This document shows, one piece after another, positions 56,460-64,000 of a DNA stretch of 64,000 bases. A program made the translations under genes and the position numbers. The notes below the pieces were generated by a model. It searched no databases. It was not told the origin of the DNA and worked only from the letters and a program-made list of their open reading frames with translations. The stretch spans positions 1 to 64,000 of the forward strand of contig NZ_JADQDB010000004.1 of assembly GCF_015694405.1 (NCBI RefSeq), given 5' to 3'. This DNA is from Pelagibacterium limicola. GTDB lineage: Bacteria; Pseudomonadota; Alphaproteobacteria; Rhizobiales; Devosiaceae. Within the stretch, counting starts at the first letter, position 1; the number at the start of each line of letters is the position of its first letter.

Positions 56460-56544
56460 GGAGAGTCTTTCCGGTGGAGACATTTTGAATCACCCGTGAC
56501 CCTAGCGCGCGGACCCTTGGCGGGCAATCGGACGGCAGGCCGGC

Positions 56545-56565
56545 TTAACCGGGCGTTAGGGTTAA
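56545..56565. promoter_or_regulatory. Candidate CtrA box upstream of the TPR lipoprotein gene
   Basis: TTAACCGGGCGTTAGG followed by GTTAA matches the alphaproteobacterial CtrA pattern TTAA-N7-TTAA with one mismatch (TTAG), plus an extra half-site. It is 71 bases before the start codon of a TadD-like gene, and pilus genes are known CtrA targets. The match is short and could be chance. Confidence 0.35.
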
Positions 56566-56635
56566 TAATTTACAACTCGGAAACTAGGGGAACCACGCTG
56601 AGTCCGTGCGCCCCCGGTGTATCGAGGAGAAGGGC

Positions 56636-57415
56636 ATGGGTTTGGCCCCGGTCATGCGCTTTGTGCGCGCAGCATTGCTGGTTGGAACGGCGGCGCTGAC
56701 GCTGTCGGCCTGCGCGTCCAACCGAACAGGCCATGCCGTTACGGCCGATTATTCTAATCTCTCGGGACCGCAGATACAGGCGAGCGTCGTCGATCTCGCT
56801 GCGCGCTATCGCGCCGATCCCCGTAACAAGACGCTCGGCATCCACTATGCCGCCGCACTGCGCGCCGCCCAACAGCAGGCCCAAGCCGTTATGGTCATGG
56901 AACACCTCATGGCCGCCTACCCCAACGACCCCGAAGTTAACCTTGCCTATGCCCGCGCCTTGGCCAGCGATGGCCGGTTCTCTCAGGCGCTCAACGTGGT
57001 CGAGCAGGCCGTCAATCCGGTGGCGCCAGACTGGGACGCGCTTTCGGTGCGTGGCGCCATTCTCGATCAGATGGGCGAGCACGCGCTCGCGCGGCAATCC
57101 TATTCGCAGGCTCTGCTGCTTGCGCCTCAGCAGGCGAGCCTGCATGCCAACCTCGGGCTTTCCTTCGCCATGACGGGCGAGCTTCCGCAGGCCGAAAGCC
57201 ATCTGCGACAAGCTGTTTCCCTTCCCGGTGCCTCCTCTAAGGTGCGTCAGAATCTTGCTCTGGTCCTGGGCCTTCAGGGCCGCTTCGAGGAAGCGCGCGC
57301 AATTTACGCAGCAGAACTGCCGCCCGACGCCGTGGAGGCCAATATGGCCTATATTCGAGCCATGCTGACCCAGCAGAACCGCTGGGACCAGATTCGCGGC
57401 GATACGCAGGGATAA
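56636..57415 (+). CDS. TadD-like TPR lipoprotein
   Basis: A 259-residue outer-membrane-type lipoprotein. The signal peptide ends in a lipobox LSAC, and the mature protein is a series of tetratricopeptide repeats (about residues 60-245, with units such as NDPEVNLAYARALASDGRFSQAL-like repeats). It resembles TadD/Flp pilus assembly TPR proteins. No other tad genes are in the window. The ATG at 56636 follows AGGAGAAGGG; an upstream in-frame start is less likely because the signal peptide would be displaced. Confidence 0.86.
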   Translation: MGLAPVMRFVRAALLVGTAALTLSACASNRTGHAVTADYSNLSGPQIQASVVDLAARYRADPRNKTLGIHYAAALRAAQQQAQAVMVMEHLMAAYPNDPEVNLAYARALASDGRFSQALNVVEQAVNPVAPDWDALSVRGAILDQMGEHALARQSYSQALLLAPQQASLHANLGLSFAMTGELPQAESHLRQAVSLPGASSKVRQNLALVLGLQGRFEEARAIYAAELPPDAVEANMAYIRAMLTQQNRWDQIRGDTQG

Positions 57416-57436
57416 TCGCCCCGTCAGCACACCTCC

Positions 57437-59311
57437 CTAGGCCTGTGCCCGGAAGCCATTGCGGGTTGAGAACGCGACCGGTGCCGATCGCGCGGCGTGG
57501 GAAGCCTGTGCGCCCGAATGGTGCGTTTTGGCCCAGCTATAGGGGCTCCGGAGCAACTCGATTGCGGCCATGGCCGTCGCGAGCCACATCATGAACCAGT
57601 AGATTGGCAGCAAAACCAGCCAGCCGACGAGGTCGCGCCGTCCGATGCGGGCAAGGCCGATCGCACTCACAAGGATTGCGCCTGCATAGCCGATGCCGAG
57701 TACCCCCAGGCTGGCCAGGACCGGGAAATCGGGCGCGCCCCGCCAGAGAAGGTCTCCGGTCAGGTGCACCAACAGGGCAGCCAGCATCAGCCCGTGGATC
57801 GATATCGAGAGCACCATGCCCCCCACCAGCGTCTCGAACGCTATAAGGCCACGCCACCCCAGGTCGTCGAGCAATCTCTTTGGATGGGCATTGTGCACGA
57901 TCACCGTCTGCATCCATCCTTTCATCCAGCGCGAGCGCTGGCGTAACCATGCGCCAATCGCCACAGGCGACTCTTCGGAGGTAAAGCTCGCAAAGGTTTC
58001 GACCCCGTGGCCCAGCCGGCCGATCCTTATGCCGAGATCGGCATCTTCGGTCACATTGAAGGCATCCCAGCCGCCGATGGATTTCAGGATATCGGTGCGG
58101 AAATGATTGGACGTCCCCCCGAGCGGCACCGGCAGGCCGGCTCTCGCAATGGCGGGGAGCAGTACCCCGAAATGACCGGCATATTCGGCCGCGAACATCC
58201 GCGTAAGCCAGTTTCGGTCGGCATTGGTGATCAGTAGATGCGCCTGGAGGCAGGCAATCTCTGGATGCCTGGCGAACAGCGTCGCGGCCTTGCGCAATTG
58301 CTGGCGGTCTGGCACGTCCTCGGCATCGAACACCGTGACATGGCGCCCCCGCGCGAAGGGCAGTGCGAAGTTGAGGGCCTTGGGCTTGGTGTACGGCGGT
58401 CGGCGTGGCACCACGACCACGGAAAACCTGGCATCGTCGAGATAGCGTCTGGCCGCCATCACCGTCCGTCGGCTCGTGCTCTCGACCACGAACTTGATAT
58501 CGAGCTTTTCAGCCGGATAGTCGAACCGTGCCATCGCTTGGGCAAGCTGAGGCACCATATGGGCTTCATCTCTCAAGGGAATGAGAACGGTATAGACCGG
58601 AAGGGCCTCGTCGCCGAGCAGGCGGTCAGTCTGTAGCGGCAGTGTCTTGCGCGCGGTGAAGGCTGCCCGCAGGCGGAAAAGGGACGGACAGACCAAAAGC
58701 GTGGCCAGCGCCGGGAACAGCGTCGTTTGCACGTTCGAAGGGGCAAACAGTGCTGCCGCCGCGACGATAAAAATCGCCAGCACAAGTCCATAGCGATGGC
58801 GCATGCCAAGCTCGGTATTCGCGTTCCCGTGCGGGTATTGCCGCACCGTGCGCTGAACGGCCTCGGAGGCGAGAAGATCCGCATTGACTGTCGCAAGCGC
58901 CGTTGCAAGGTTTCGCGGGCTTGTAACGACAACGGGGACAGCGGGTGCGCTCTTTGCGAGCGCCAGCAGTCGCCTCAGCCCCGGCGCCACGAACAATACA
59001 TCGGCCCCTCGCATCCGGCCTCGAACCGATGAGAGGCTCCACAGCGCGTCGACATTGGCGTCGCTGGAAAACGGCAGGATGAAGGGGGCAATATCTTCGA
59101 CATAGGCCAACCCGAGTAGGGCCGCCACCTGCCGGTACACCTCGTCCTCATCTCGCCGGGCCTGATGAATGAAAACCGTGAGCGGATCACAATCGAGCCG
59201 CTCCGCGCGCTCAAGGATCGCGTCGGCGCGTCCAGATGCGGCGTCATTTCCCAGTAATGCTTCAAGTATGGCTTTTTCGGCGAGGAACTGACCATGCTCT
59301 CGCATACCCAT
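57437..59311 (-). CDS. Membrane glycosyltransferase family 2 with N-terminal GspE_N-like domain
   Basis: A 624-residue membrane protein. Residues about 1-165 resemble the GspE/MshE N-terminal domain (LLGLAYVEDIAPF). One or two transmembrane helices follow (about 172-215). A GT2 catalytic domain spans about 240-480 (VYTVLIPLRDEAHMVPQL, FDAEDVPD with the DxD-like acidic pair, TEDADLGIRIGR, QRSRWMKGWMQT as the QxxRW motif). The C-terminus has three to four helices. The layout is that of processive polysaccharide synthases or N4 adsorption protein B-like enzymes; the product is unknown. Confidence 0.9.
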   Translation of the reverse strand: MGMREHGQFLAEKAILEALLGNDAASGRADAILERAERLDCDPLTVFIHQARRDEDEVYRQVAALLGLAYVEDIAPFILPFSSDANVDALWSLSSVRGRMRGADVLFVAPGLRRLLALAKSAPAVPVVVTSPRNLATALATVNADLLASEAVQRTVRQYPHGNANTELGMRHRYGLVLAIFIVAAAALFAPSNVQTTLFPALATLLVCPSLFRLRAAFTARKTLPLQTDRLLGDEALPVYTVLIPLRDEAHMVPQLAQAMARFDYPAEKLDIKFVVESTSRRTVMAARRYLDDARFSVVVVPRRPPYTKPKALNFALPFARGRHVTVFDAEDVPDRQQLRKAATLFARHPEIACLQAHLLITNADRNWLTRMFAAEYAGHFGVLLPAIARAGLPVPLGGTSNHFRTDILKSIGGWDAFNVTEDADLGIRIGRLGHGVETFASFTSEESPVAIGAWLRQRSRWMKGWMQTVIVHNAHPKRLLDDLGWRGLIAFETLVGGMVLSISIHGLMLAALLVHLTGDLLWRGAPDFPVLASLGVLGIGYAGAILVSAIGLARIGRRDLVGWLVLLPIYWFMMWLATAMAAIELLRSPYSWAKTHHSGAQASHAARSAPVAFSTRNGFRAQA

Positions 59312-59687
59312 GCCCCCAAAAACGAGCCGAGCCTACCAATGGCATCGCAAATGCGCCATAAACCGCGCCGGCCGACACATGACCTGTGGATTTCCCGACG
59401 CTTTTAGGCGGCGGCGGTTGCCCGGTTTTGTTGGGTCAACTGGCGTTTCCGCTTTGTCAAGCGCGGTAAGCCAGCCTGTGGACATAAGCCCTCTCGCCAG
59501 CGCTCATACTCCGTTGGGCCCGCTGCCCTTGGCCCTATAATTGAGGCATTCCTGCCCCGATGACGAGGCCACCAAGCTTTGCGAGTGACACGCAGGATTG
59601 GATGCGGGGGGAACCTTGGCAAGCTACCAATCCGCGAATAAATGCGCCATAAAGCGCACAAGTTGAACCGAATATGTGGAAATTTCT
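59312..59687. other. Intergenic region with a duplicated 30-base motif
   Basis: This 376-base gap separates two divergent genes and contains no convincing gene. It holds two copies of a motif: CTACCAAT, eight variable bases, then AAATGCGCCATAAA, at 59333-59362 and 59624-59653 with identical internal spacing. Each is followed by a TGTGGA-N-TTTC segment. A candidate promoter lies in the middle at 59514-59541. Confidence 0.6.
59514..59541 (+). promoter_or_regulatory. Candidate sigma-70-type promoter for the amino-acid-type binding protein
   Basis: TTGGGC at 59514-59519 and a consensus TATAAT at 59536-59541 are 16 bases apart, upstream of the SBP_bac_3 gene. The -35 is imperfect. The implied leader is about 140 bases and includes the second copy of the duplicated motif. 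Confidence 0.4.
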
Positions 59688-60506
59688 ATGGTGCCGAGGC
59701 GGTTGTGCCTTCTCGTTCTGGCGGCTCTTGTGAGCTTTCCGGCACCGCCGAGTGCGCAGAATCTGCCAGCACATGTCGATCCGGCGGCCCGCGAGGATAT
59801 GGTTGATCCGGCCATGGTTCCCGCCTTGCGGTTCCTCACCACCGACGACTTCCCGCCCTTCAACTATTCTGATGGAAGTGGACGGCTCGTGGGGTTCAAC
59901 ATCGATCTGGCGAACGCGATCTGCATGCGCCTTTCCGCGCGCTGCACCGTTCAGGCCTGGCCGTGGAACCGCGTTCAGGAGGCCCTGGCCAATAATCAGG
60001 GTGACGCGCTGATTGCCGGCCTGTCGATGGACGGCCAAGCCGCGGAGCGTTTCGATTTTTCACGGATCTATCTCCAGTTGCCAGCCCGTTTCGTGACTCG
60101 CCGAGGCGTCGAGATGGTTTTCGATCCGGCCGGGTTTGCGGGATCGGTCGGTGCACGCGAGGGCTCCGCTCAGGCGCGCCTCATCGCCCGCGTCTTGCCG
60201 GAGGCTCAGATTTCACCTTATGAAACCGAGTTCGACGCTCTTGCCGCCCTCCGGGAGGGGGAAGTCGACGTGGTCTTTGGCGACGGCATGAGGCTTGCCT
60301 TCTGGCTCAATGACAATCCCGATTGCTGCGCCTTCTCGGGCAATGCTTACTTCCGTCCAGATCTGTTCGGCCAGGGTATGACCATCGCCGTTCCGGCCGG
60401 GCTCGATAACGTCCGCACGGCCATTAACTGGGCTCTCGTGCGGCTCGAAAGGGAAGGACGGCTCAACGAGCTTTACCTGCGCTGGTTCCCGGTAAGCTTC
60501 TACTGA
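59688..60506 (+). CDS. Periplasmic substrate-binding protein, SBP_bac_3 type
   Basis: A 272-residue exported protein with a signal peptide (MVPRRLCLLVLAALVSFPAP, cleavage near SAQN). The mature part is a type II periplasmic binding domain: LRFLTTDDFPPFNYSDGSG, VGFNIDLANAICMRL, and GDALIAGLSM. This is the amino-acid-type family, which also includes stand-alone sensory proteins. No transporter genes adjoin. The ATG at 59688 gives the cleanest signal peptide; a GTG at 59676 is possible. Confidence 0.88.
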   Translation: MVPRRLCLLVLAALVSFPAPPSAQNLPAHVDPAAREDMVDPAMVPALRFLTTDDFPPFNYSDGSGRLVGFNIDLANAICMRLSARCTVQAWPWNRVQEALANNQGDALIAGLSMDGQAAERFDFSRIYLQLPARFVTRRGVEMVFDPAGFAGSVGAREGSAQARLIARVLPEAQISPYETEFDALAALREGEVDVVFGDGMRLAFWLNDNPDCCAFSGNAYFRPDLFGQGMTIAVPAGLDNVRTAINWALVRLEREGRLNELYLRWFPVSFY

Positions 60507-60632
60507 GGCAAGGCGCTGAGCGGACCCGCTCGATTGCGACGCAATGCCGTTGTCAGAGCGGGTTGCTTGTTGCCGCTACCCGAATTTTGGGGGATGCCAC
60601 AACGTCACGAGCGCAAACCGCCGCCGGCACGT

Positions 60633-61037
60633 CTACAACCGCCGGTGCCTCACACGCGCCGACGTCTCCAGGGCTGCCGTAATCAGCCGGTCGATCGAAA
60701 ACGCGTCCCGGATCATCTCGAGGAGCCGCAGTTCCTCTTGGTTGAGCTTTAGATCTACCGTCGCGATTTCCACGGCAAGCGCATAGGCCGTTTCCTGCAG
60801 GCGCGGTTCGAGGGCGTCGGCGATTTCGGCGAGCAGGGCATCGAGACCGCCCTTGTTGAGCTGGTCGACGCATCGGCTCGCCACCTCCGGCAGCCGCGCG
60901 ATATCGAACCCCTCGAACACCGGCCAACGGCTGATCAGGGCCGCGAAGCGGTCGATCTCCCGGTCGGTCACGTCGGTATCGGACACTGCAGTCACGACCA
61001 TGGTGTAGATAAGGGCATCGGTGGGGGAGAGGGGCAT
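60633..61037 (-). CDS. TerB-like (tellurite resistance) family protein
   Basis: A 134-residue helical protein with the acidic TerB-type helices: MPLSPTDALIYTMVVTAVSD, DVTDREIDRFAALI, and ETAYALAVEIATVDLKLNQEELRLLEMI. This resembles the stand-alone TerB/YebE-like family, which binds divalent metal in some members; actual tellurite resistance is not implied. The ATG at 61037 begins the conserved domain; the frame extends upstream without similarity. It is divergent from lysS. Confidence 0.83.
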   Translation of the reverse strand: MPLSPTDALIYTMVVTAVSDTDVTDREIDRFAALISRWPVFEGFDIARLPEVASRCVDQLNKGGLDALLAEIADALEPRLQETAYALAVEIATVDLKLNQEELRLLEMIRDAFSIDRLITAALETSARVRHRRL

Positions 61038-61199
61038 CGCCGGTGGCTCGTCCAGAGGGGAAATCCTGAGGTACAACCCTAGGAACAGCCGGGCTTGCGC
61101 GCAAGCCCAAAGCGAGCAAGCCATTGACCTTTGGAAGCCGATGATGCAACACGAGCCCCGCATCTGTTTCCCGTTATCGACTTGCTAGGATGGACCCCG

Positions 61200-62843
61200 G
61201 TGTCCCACGCCCTTCCACCGCTCGACCCTGCCGCTATTGCCGCCGCGCCCAATGCCCGCGCCTGGCCATTCGAGGAAGCGCGCAAAGTCGTTGCGCGGGT
61301 TCAGAAGTCGGGCAAGAAGGAAGCGATATTCGAAACCGGTTATGGGCCCTCCGGCCTGCCCCATATCGGCACTTTCGGAGAAGTGATGCGCACGACCATG
61401 GTGCGCACCGCCTTCCGGCTGCTCACCGGCGACTCCATCGCAACGCGCCTGATCTCGTTTTCCGACGATATGGACGGGCTGCGCAAGGTGCCCACCAACG
61501 TCCCCAATCCGCAAATGCTAGAGGCCGCTCTCGGCCTGCCGGTGTCGCGAGTGCCGAACCCCTTCGGGTCGGACGCGCCGAGCTTTGCCGCGCACAACAA
61601 TGCGCGTCTGCGCGGATTCCTTGATGCATTCGGCTTCAATTACGAGTTCGCCTCCGCTGCAGATTATTACACCTCCGGCCGGTTCGACGAAGCGCTGCTG
61701 CGCATGCTCGATGTCTATGACGAAGTAATGGAGATTATTCTCCCGACCCTGGGCGAAGAGCGTCGCGCCACCTATTCGCCCTTCCTGCCGATCTCCCCGC
61801 GAACCGGCGTGGTGCTGCAGGTCCCCGTCGTCGAGCGCGATGTCGCCCGCGGGCTGATCGCCTATATCGATCCCGACACCGGCGAGCGCGTCGAAACCAC
61901 CGTCACCGGCGGCGCGGTCAAGTGCCAGTGGAAGGCCGATTGGGCACTGCGCTGGTATGCGCTGGGCGTGGACTATGAAATGTCGGGCAAGGATCTGATC
62001 GATTCCGTGCGCCTCTCGAGCCGCATCGTCACCGCGCTCGGCGGAACCCCTCCCGAAGGGTTCAATTACGAATTGTTCCTGGACAAGGACGGCGCCAAGA
62101 TTTCCAAGTCCAAGGGCAACGGGCTATCGATCGAGGAATGGCTTACCTATGCCAGCCCCGAGAGCCTTTCGCTTTTCATGTTCGGAAAGCCCAAGGCGGC
62201 CAAGCGCCTGCATTTCGATGTCATCCCCAAGGCGGTCGACGAGTATTTTGCCTTTGCTGCCAGCGCGCAGAGCCAGGATGCGCCCGCGCTTCTGGAAAAC
62301 CCGGCTTTCCATATCCATTCGGGCCGCCCACCGGCCTACGACATGCCGGTCAGCTTTGCGCTGCTGCTCAATCTCGCGACGGCTTCAAATCCCGAAAACC
62401 GCGACGTGATGTGGGGCTATATCTCGGCCTACGCCCCCGGTGTGACCCCCGAGACGCACCCACATCTCGACGCGCTGGTTGGCTACGCCATCCGCTACTT
62501 CCTTGATTTCGTCGAGAAGAACTACCGCGCACCCGACGATGTCGAACGCAAGGCGCTCGCCGACCTCTCCGAAGCGCTCGGTGCACTTCCCGAAGACGCC
62601 GATGGCGAGGCGATCCAGAACGCTGCGCTCGATGTGGCGCGCGAGATTGAGCGCTATCAGGACCGCTCGCGTGTTGGCCCCTCTGGCGGTCCGGGCGTAT
62701 CCGGGGCCTTCTTCCAGATGCTTTATCAGGTTCTCATTGGCCAGGAACGCGGCCCGCGCTTTGGCTCCTTCGCTGCACTCTATGGCGTCGCCAACACCCG
62801 TAATCTCATCGAACGCGCGCTGGCGGGGGAGTTGGCGGGCTAG
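61200..62843 (+). CDS. lysS: Lysyl-tRNA synthetase, class I
   Basis: A 547-residue class I LysRS (the archaeal-type enzyme also found in many alphaproteobacteria) that charges tRNA-Lys. The HIGH-type motif is [10 protein letters not shown] and the KMSKS-type motif is KISKSKGNG, with the C-terminal helical-bundle anticodon region following. I chose the GTG at 61200, which has AGGA nine bases before it and starts [12 protein letters not shown]; the upstream extension in the same frame has no ribosome-binding site. Confidence 0.95.
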   Translation: MSHALPPLDPAAIAAAPNARAWPFEEARKVVARVQKSGKKEAIFETGYGPSGLPHIGTFGEVMRTTMVRTAFRLLTGDSIATRLISFSDDMDGLRKVPTNVPNPQMLEAALGLPVSRVPNPFGSDAPSFAAHNNARLRGFLDAFGFNYEFASAADYYTSGRFDEALLRMLDVYDEVMEIILPTLGEERRATYSPFLPISPRTGVVLQVPVVERDVARGLIAYIDPDTGERVETTVTGGAVKCQWKADWALRWYALGVDYEMSGKDLIDSVRLSSRIVTALGGTPPEGFNYELFLDKDGAKISKSKGNGLSIEEWLTYASPESLSLFMFGKPKAAKRLHFDVIPKAVDEYFAFAASAQSQDAPALLENPAFHIHSGRPPAYDMPVSFALLLNLATASNPENRDVMWGYISAYAPGVTPETHPHLDALVGYAIRYFLDFVEKNYRAPDDVERKALADLSEALGALPEDADGEAIQNAALDVAREIERYQDRSRVGPSGGPGVSGAFFQMLYQVLIGQERGPRFGSFAALYGVANTRNLIERALAGELAG

Positions 62844-62853
62844 TCCAGCCTCT

Positions 62854-63297
62854 TCAAAAATAGACCACGCGCTGGGTTTCGATAAAACCGAGCGCTTGAT
62901 GCATGGCATGGCTCGTCGTGTTGCCGAGCAATGCGTCGGATGCCATCTCCACACAACCGGTTGATCTGGCCCAAACCTCGACATGGGCGACCAACTGGCG
63001 CGCAACCCCCAGTCCTCGTGCTTCGGGACAAACGTATATGCCCTCAAGGAATGCCACCGGCGACGTCTCGCAGCCATTGACGTAATCGTGGCGGAGACTC
63101 GCTTCGGCAAAGCCAAGCATTTGTCCATCATCGCCTTTCGCAATGAAGGCCGGCGTTCGGTCATTGCCAGCTAGAATCTCGGTGATCTCGCGTGCATGGC
63201 TTGCCAGGTCCGATTGCGGCCAAAGCGCAAAACGCAGGCTGACCCAGCCCTTTTCGTCCTCGCGCCTAGCACGCTCGATCCTCACTGGCTTGCCCAC
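62854..63297 (-). CDS. AAC(6')-type aminoglycoside N-acetyltransferase homologue
   Basis: A 147-residue GNAT enzyme very like the AAC(6')-I group. Features include SLRFALWP near the N-terminus, the core RHDYVNGCETSPVAFLEGI, the acetyl-CoA loop ARGLGVARQL, and MASDALLGNTTSHAMHQALG at the C-terminal side. Such enzymes acetylate the 6'-amino group of kanamycin/tobramycin-type drugs. Chromosomal homologues may have another natural substrate. Its start overlaps the end of the S24-type gene by 16 bases, so the two are co-transcribed. Confidence 0.88.
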   Translation of the reverse strand: MGKPVRIERARREDEKGWVSLRFALWPQSDLASHAREITEILAGNDRTPAFIAKGDDGQMLGFAEASLRHDYVNGCETSPVAFLEGIYVCPEARGLGVARQLVAHVEVWARSTGCVEMASDALLGNTTSHAMHQALGFIETQRVVYF

Positions 63298-63923
63298 AAG
63301 ATTCGCGCGATCCAGTCCACCTCCTCGGGTTTGAAGATACGCGGCGGATGGTCGGGGTTGATCGAGTGCAACTCGATCTGCTTTTCGGTGCGGCGGTGGA
63401 GGATTTTGGCCATCACCTCTCCTTCATGGGTGCGCACCACCACCCTGTCGCCGCGCCGCAATTGCTCGGTGGGCGAGACGATCAGCACATCCCCGTCCCG
63501 ATAGAGCGGCTGCATGGACTCGCCCGAAACCTCGAGCGCATAAGCCGTTCCGTCACCGAGACCGGGAAACCGCACCTCGTCCCAGCCTTGTCCGGCCGGA
63601 AAGCCCGCCGAATCGAAATAGCCGCCCGAACCGGCCTGTGCGAAGCCGAGCAGCGGCACCGTATTGCCATACCTCTGCGATGATGGCTGGAAATGGGATG
63701 CCACGCCCGAAAGCAGGCCGTCGAACGTCTCGTTGGTCGCTTCCAGCACTTTGGCTATGGATTCGGTCGAAGGCCACCGCTCGCGACCGTCCTTGCTCAC
63801 GCGCTTGGAGGGATTGAATGCGGTCGCATCCAGTCCTGCGAGTTTGGCAAGCCCAGACGTCGACAGCCCATGCCGTTCGGCAAGGGAATCCAGCGCCTCC
63901 CAGATCGTGCGGTGTGAAAGCAT
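63282..63923 (-). CDS. HTH/S24-type (LexA/CI-like) transcriptional regulator
   Basis: A 213-residue protein with an N-terminal helix-turn-helix (about residues 5-60, GLSTSGLAKLAGLDATAFNPSK) and a C-terminal S24 peptidase-like domain. The nucleophile serine is in EVSGESMQPLYRDGD and the general-base lysine in EGEVMAKILHRR, so the self-cleavage dyad of LexA/CI repressors is intact. It probably represses its own operon, which includes the AAC(6')-like gene, but the inducing signal is unknown. Confidence 0.92.
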   Translation of the reverse strand: MLSHRTIWEALDSLAERHGLSTSGLAKLAGLDATAFNPSKRVSKDGRERWPSTESIAKVLEATNETFDGLLSGVASHFQPSSQRYGNTVPLLGFAQAGSGGYFDSAGFPAGQGWDEVRFPGLGDGTAYALEVSGESMQPLYRDGDVLIVSPTEQLRRGDRVVVRTHEGEVMAKILHRRTEKQIELHSINPDHPPRIFKPEEVDWIARILWASQ

Positions 63924-64000
63924 CTCGTCTTCCGCTCCAAGGAATTAAGTCTCTGCCATCGGAAACTAATCCTATTCCTCTCTATAACCTGCCCACCCTC

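Overview
The window reads as a chromosomal segment of a GC-rich alphaproteobacterium, most likely order Hyphomicrobiales and probably near Devosia/Pelagibacterium. This placement is an inference. It rests on an aerobic-type cobalamin pathway (CobN, CobW), an Entner-Doudoroff glucose set, a class I lysyl-tRNA synthetase, a DnaX with most zinc-module cysteines missing, and the dnaX-ybaB-recR block next to a small SRP RNA. No rRNA, tRNA, CRISPR array or intact prophage was seen.

Layout. 1-1.1 kb: the 3' end of an IS630-type transposase and an aldo/keto reductase. 1.2-18.1 kb: a cobalamin island. A cobalamin riboswitch leads a tightly coupled run: cbtB, cbtA, cobW, a small membrane protein, cobN, a P-loop kinase and cobO. 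After a LacI-type regulator come cbiG/cobE, cobK (reverse), cobA, cobB, cobQ, cobD and a quinone-oxidoreductase-like gene coupled to cobD. cobU/cobP lies further away at 35.4 kb. 18.1-21.8 kb: a reverse three-gene operon of uncharacterised coiled-coil/membrane proteins (TelA-like, DUF6384-like, and one with a Gly/Phe-rich tail). 22.5-35.4 kb: a nucleoside uptake and salvage/catabolism operon (BMP-type ABC transporter, cdd, pnp, deoC, a double aldehyde dehydrogenase, a DUF6958-like protein, deoA, deoB, upp). 36-41.2 kb: a sugar-kinase-like ATPase followed by zwf, pgl and edd. 41.2-64 kb: housekeeping and mixed genes, including a pabB-pabC fusion, mgtE, an FKBP/SlyD-type isomerase, recR-ybaB-dnaX, SRP RNA, pheA, a membrane cytochrome c, ghrA, an M17 peptidase, a TPR lipoprotein, a membrane glycosyltransferase, class I lysS, an AAC(6')-like acetyltransferase and an S24-type repressor.

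How the genes work together. Cobalt import (CbtAB), metal handling (CobW), cobalt insertion (CobN), adenosylation (CobO), amidation (CobB/CobQ), aminopropanol attachment (CobD) and the GTP-dependent step (CobU/P) sit together, the first part under B12 riboswitch control. In the nucleoside operon, imported (deoxy)nucleosides are deaminated and phosphorolysed, DeoB yields deoxyribose-5-phosphate, DeoC splits it to glyceraldehyde-3-phosphate plus acetaldehyde, and the adjacent aldehyde dehydrogenase plausibly oxidises the acetaldehyde. zwf-pgl-edd form the upper Entner-Doudoroff route.

The most unusual observations are a peptide-type substrate-binding protein whose lobes are in circularly permuted order (47062-48675), a palindromic repeat inserted in frame inside cobN (5191-5270), the three-gene coiled-coil operon, and several unexplained genes translationally coupled inside the cobalamin run.
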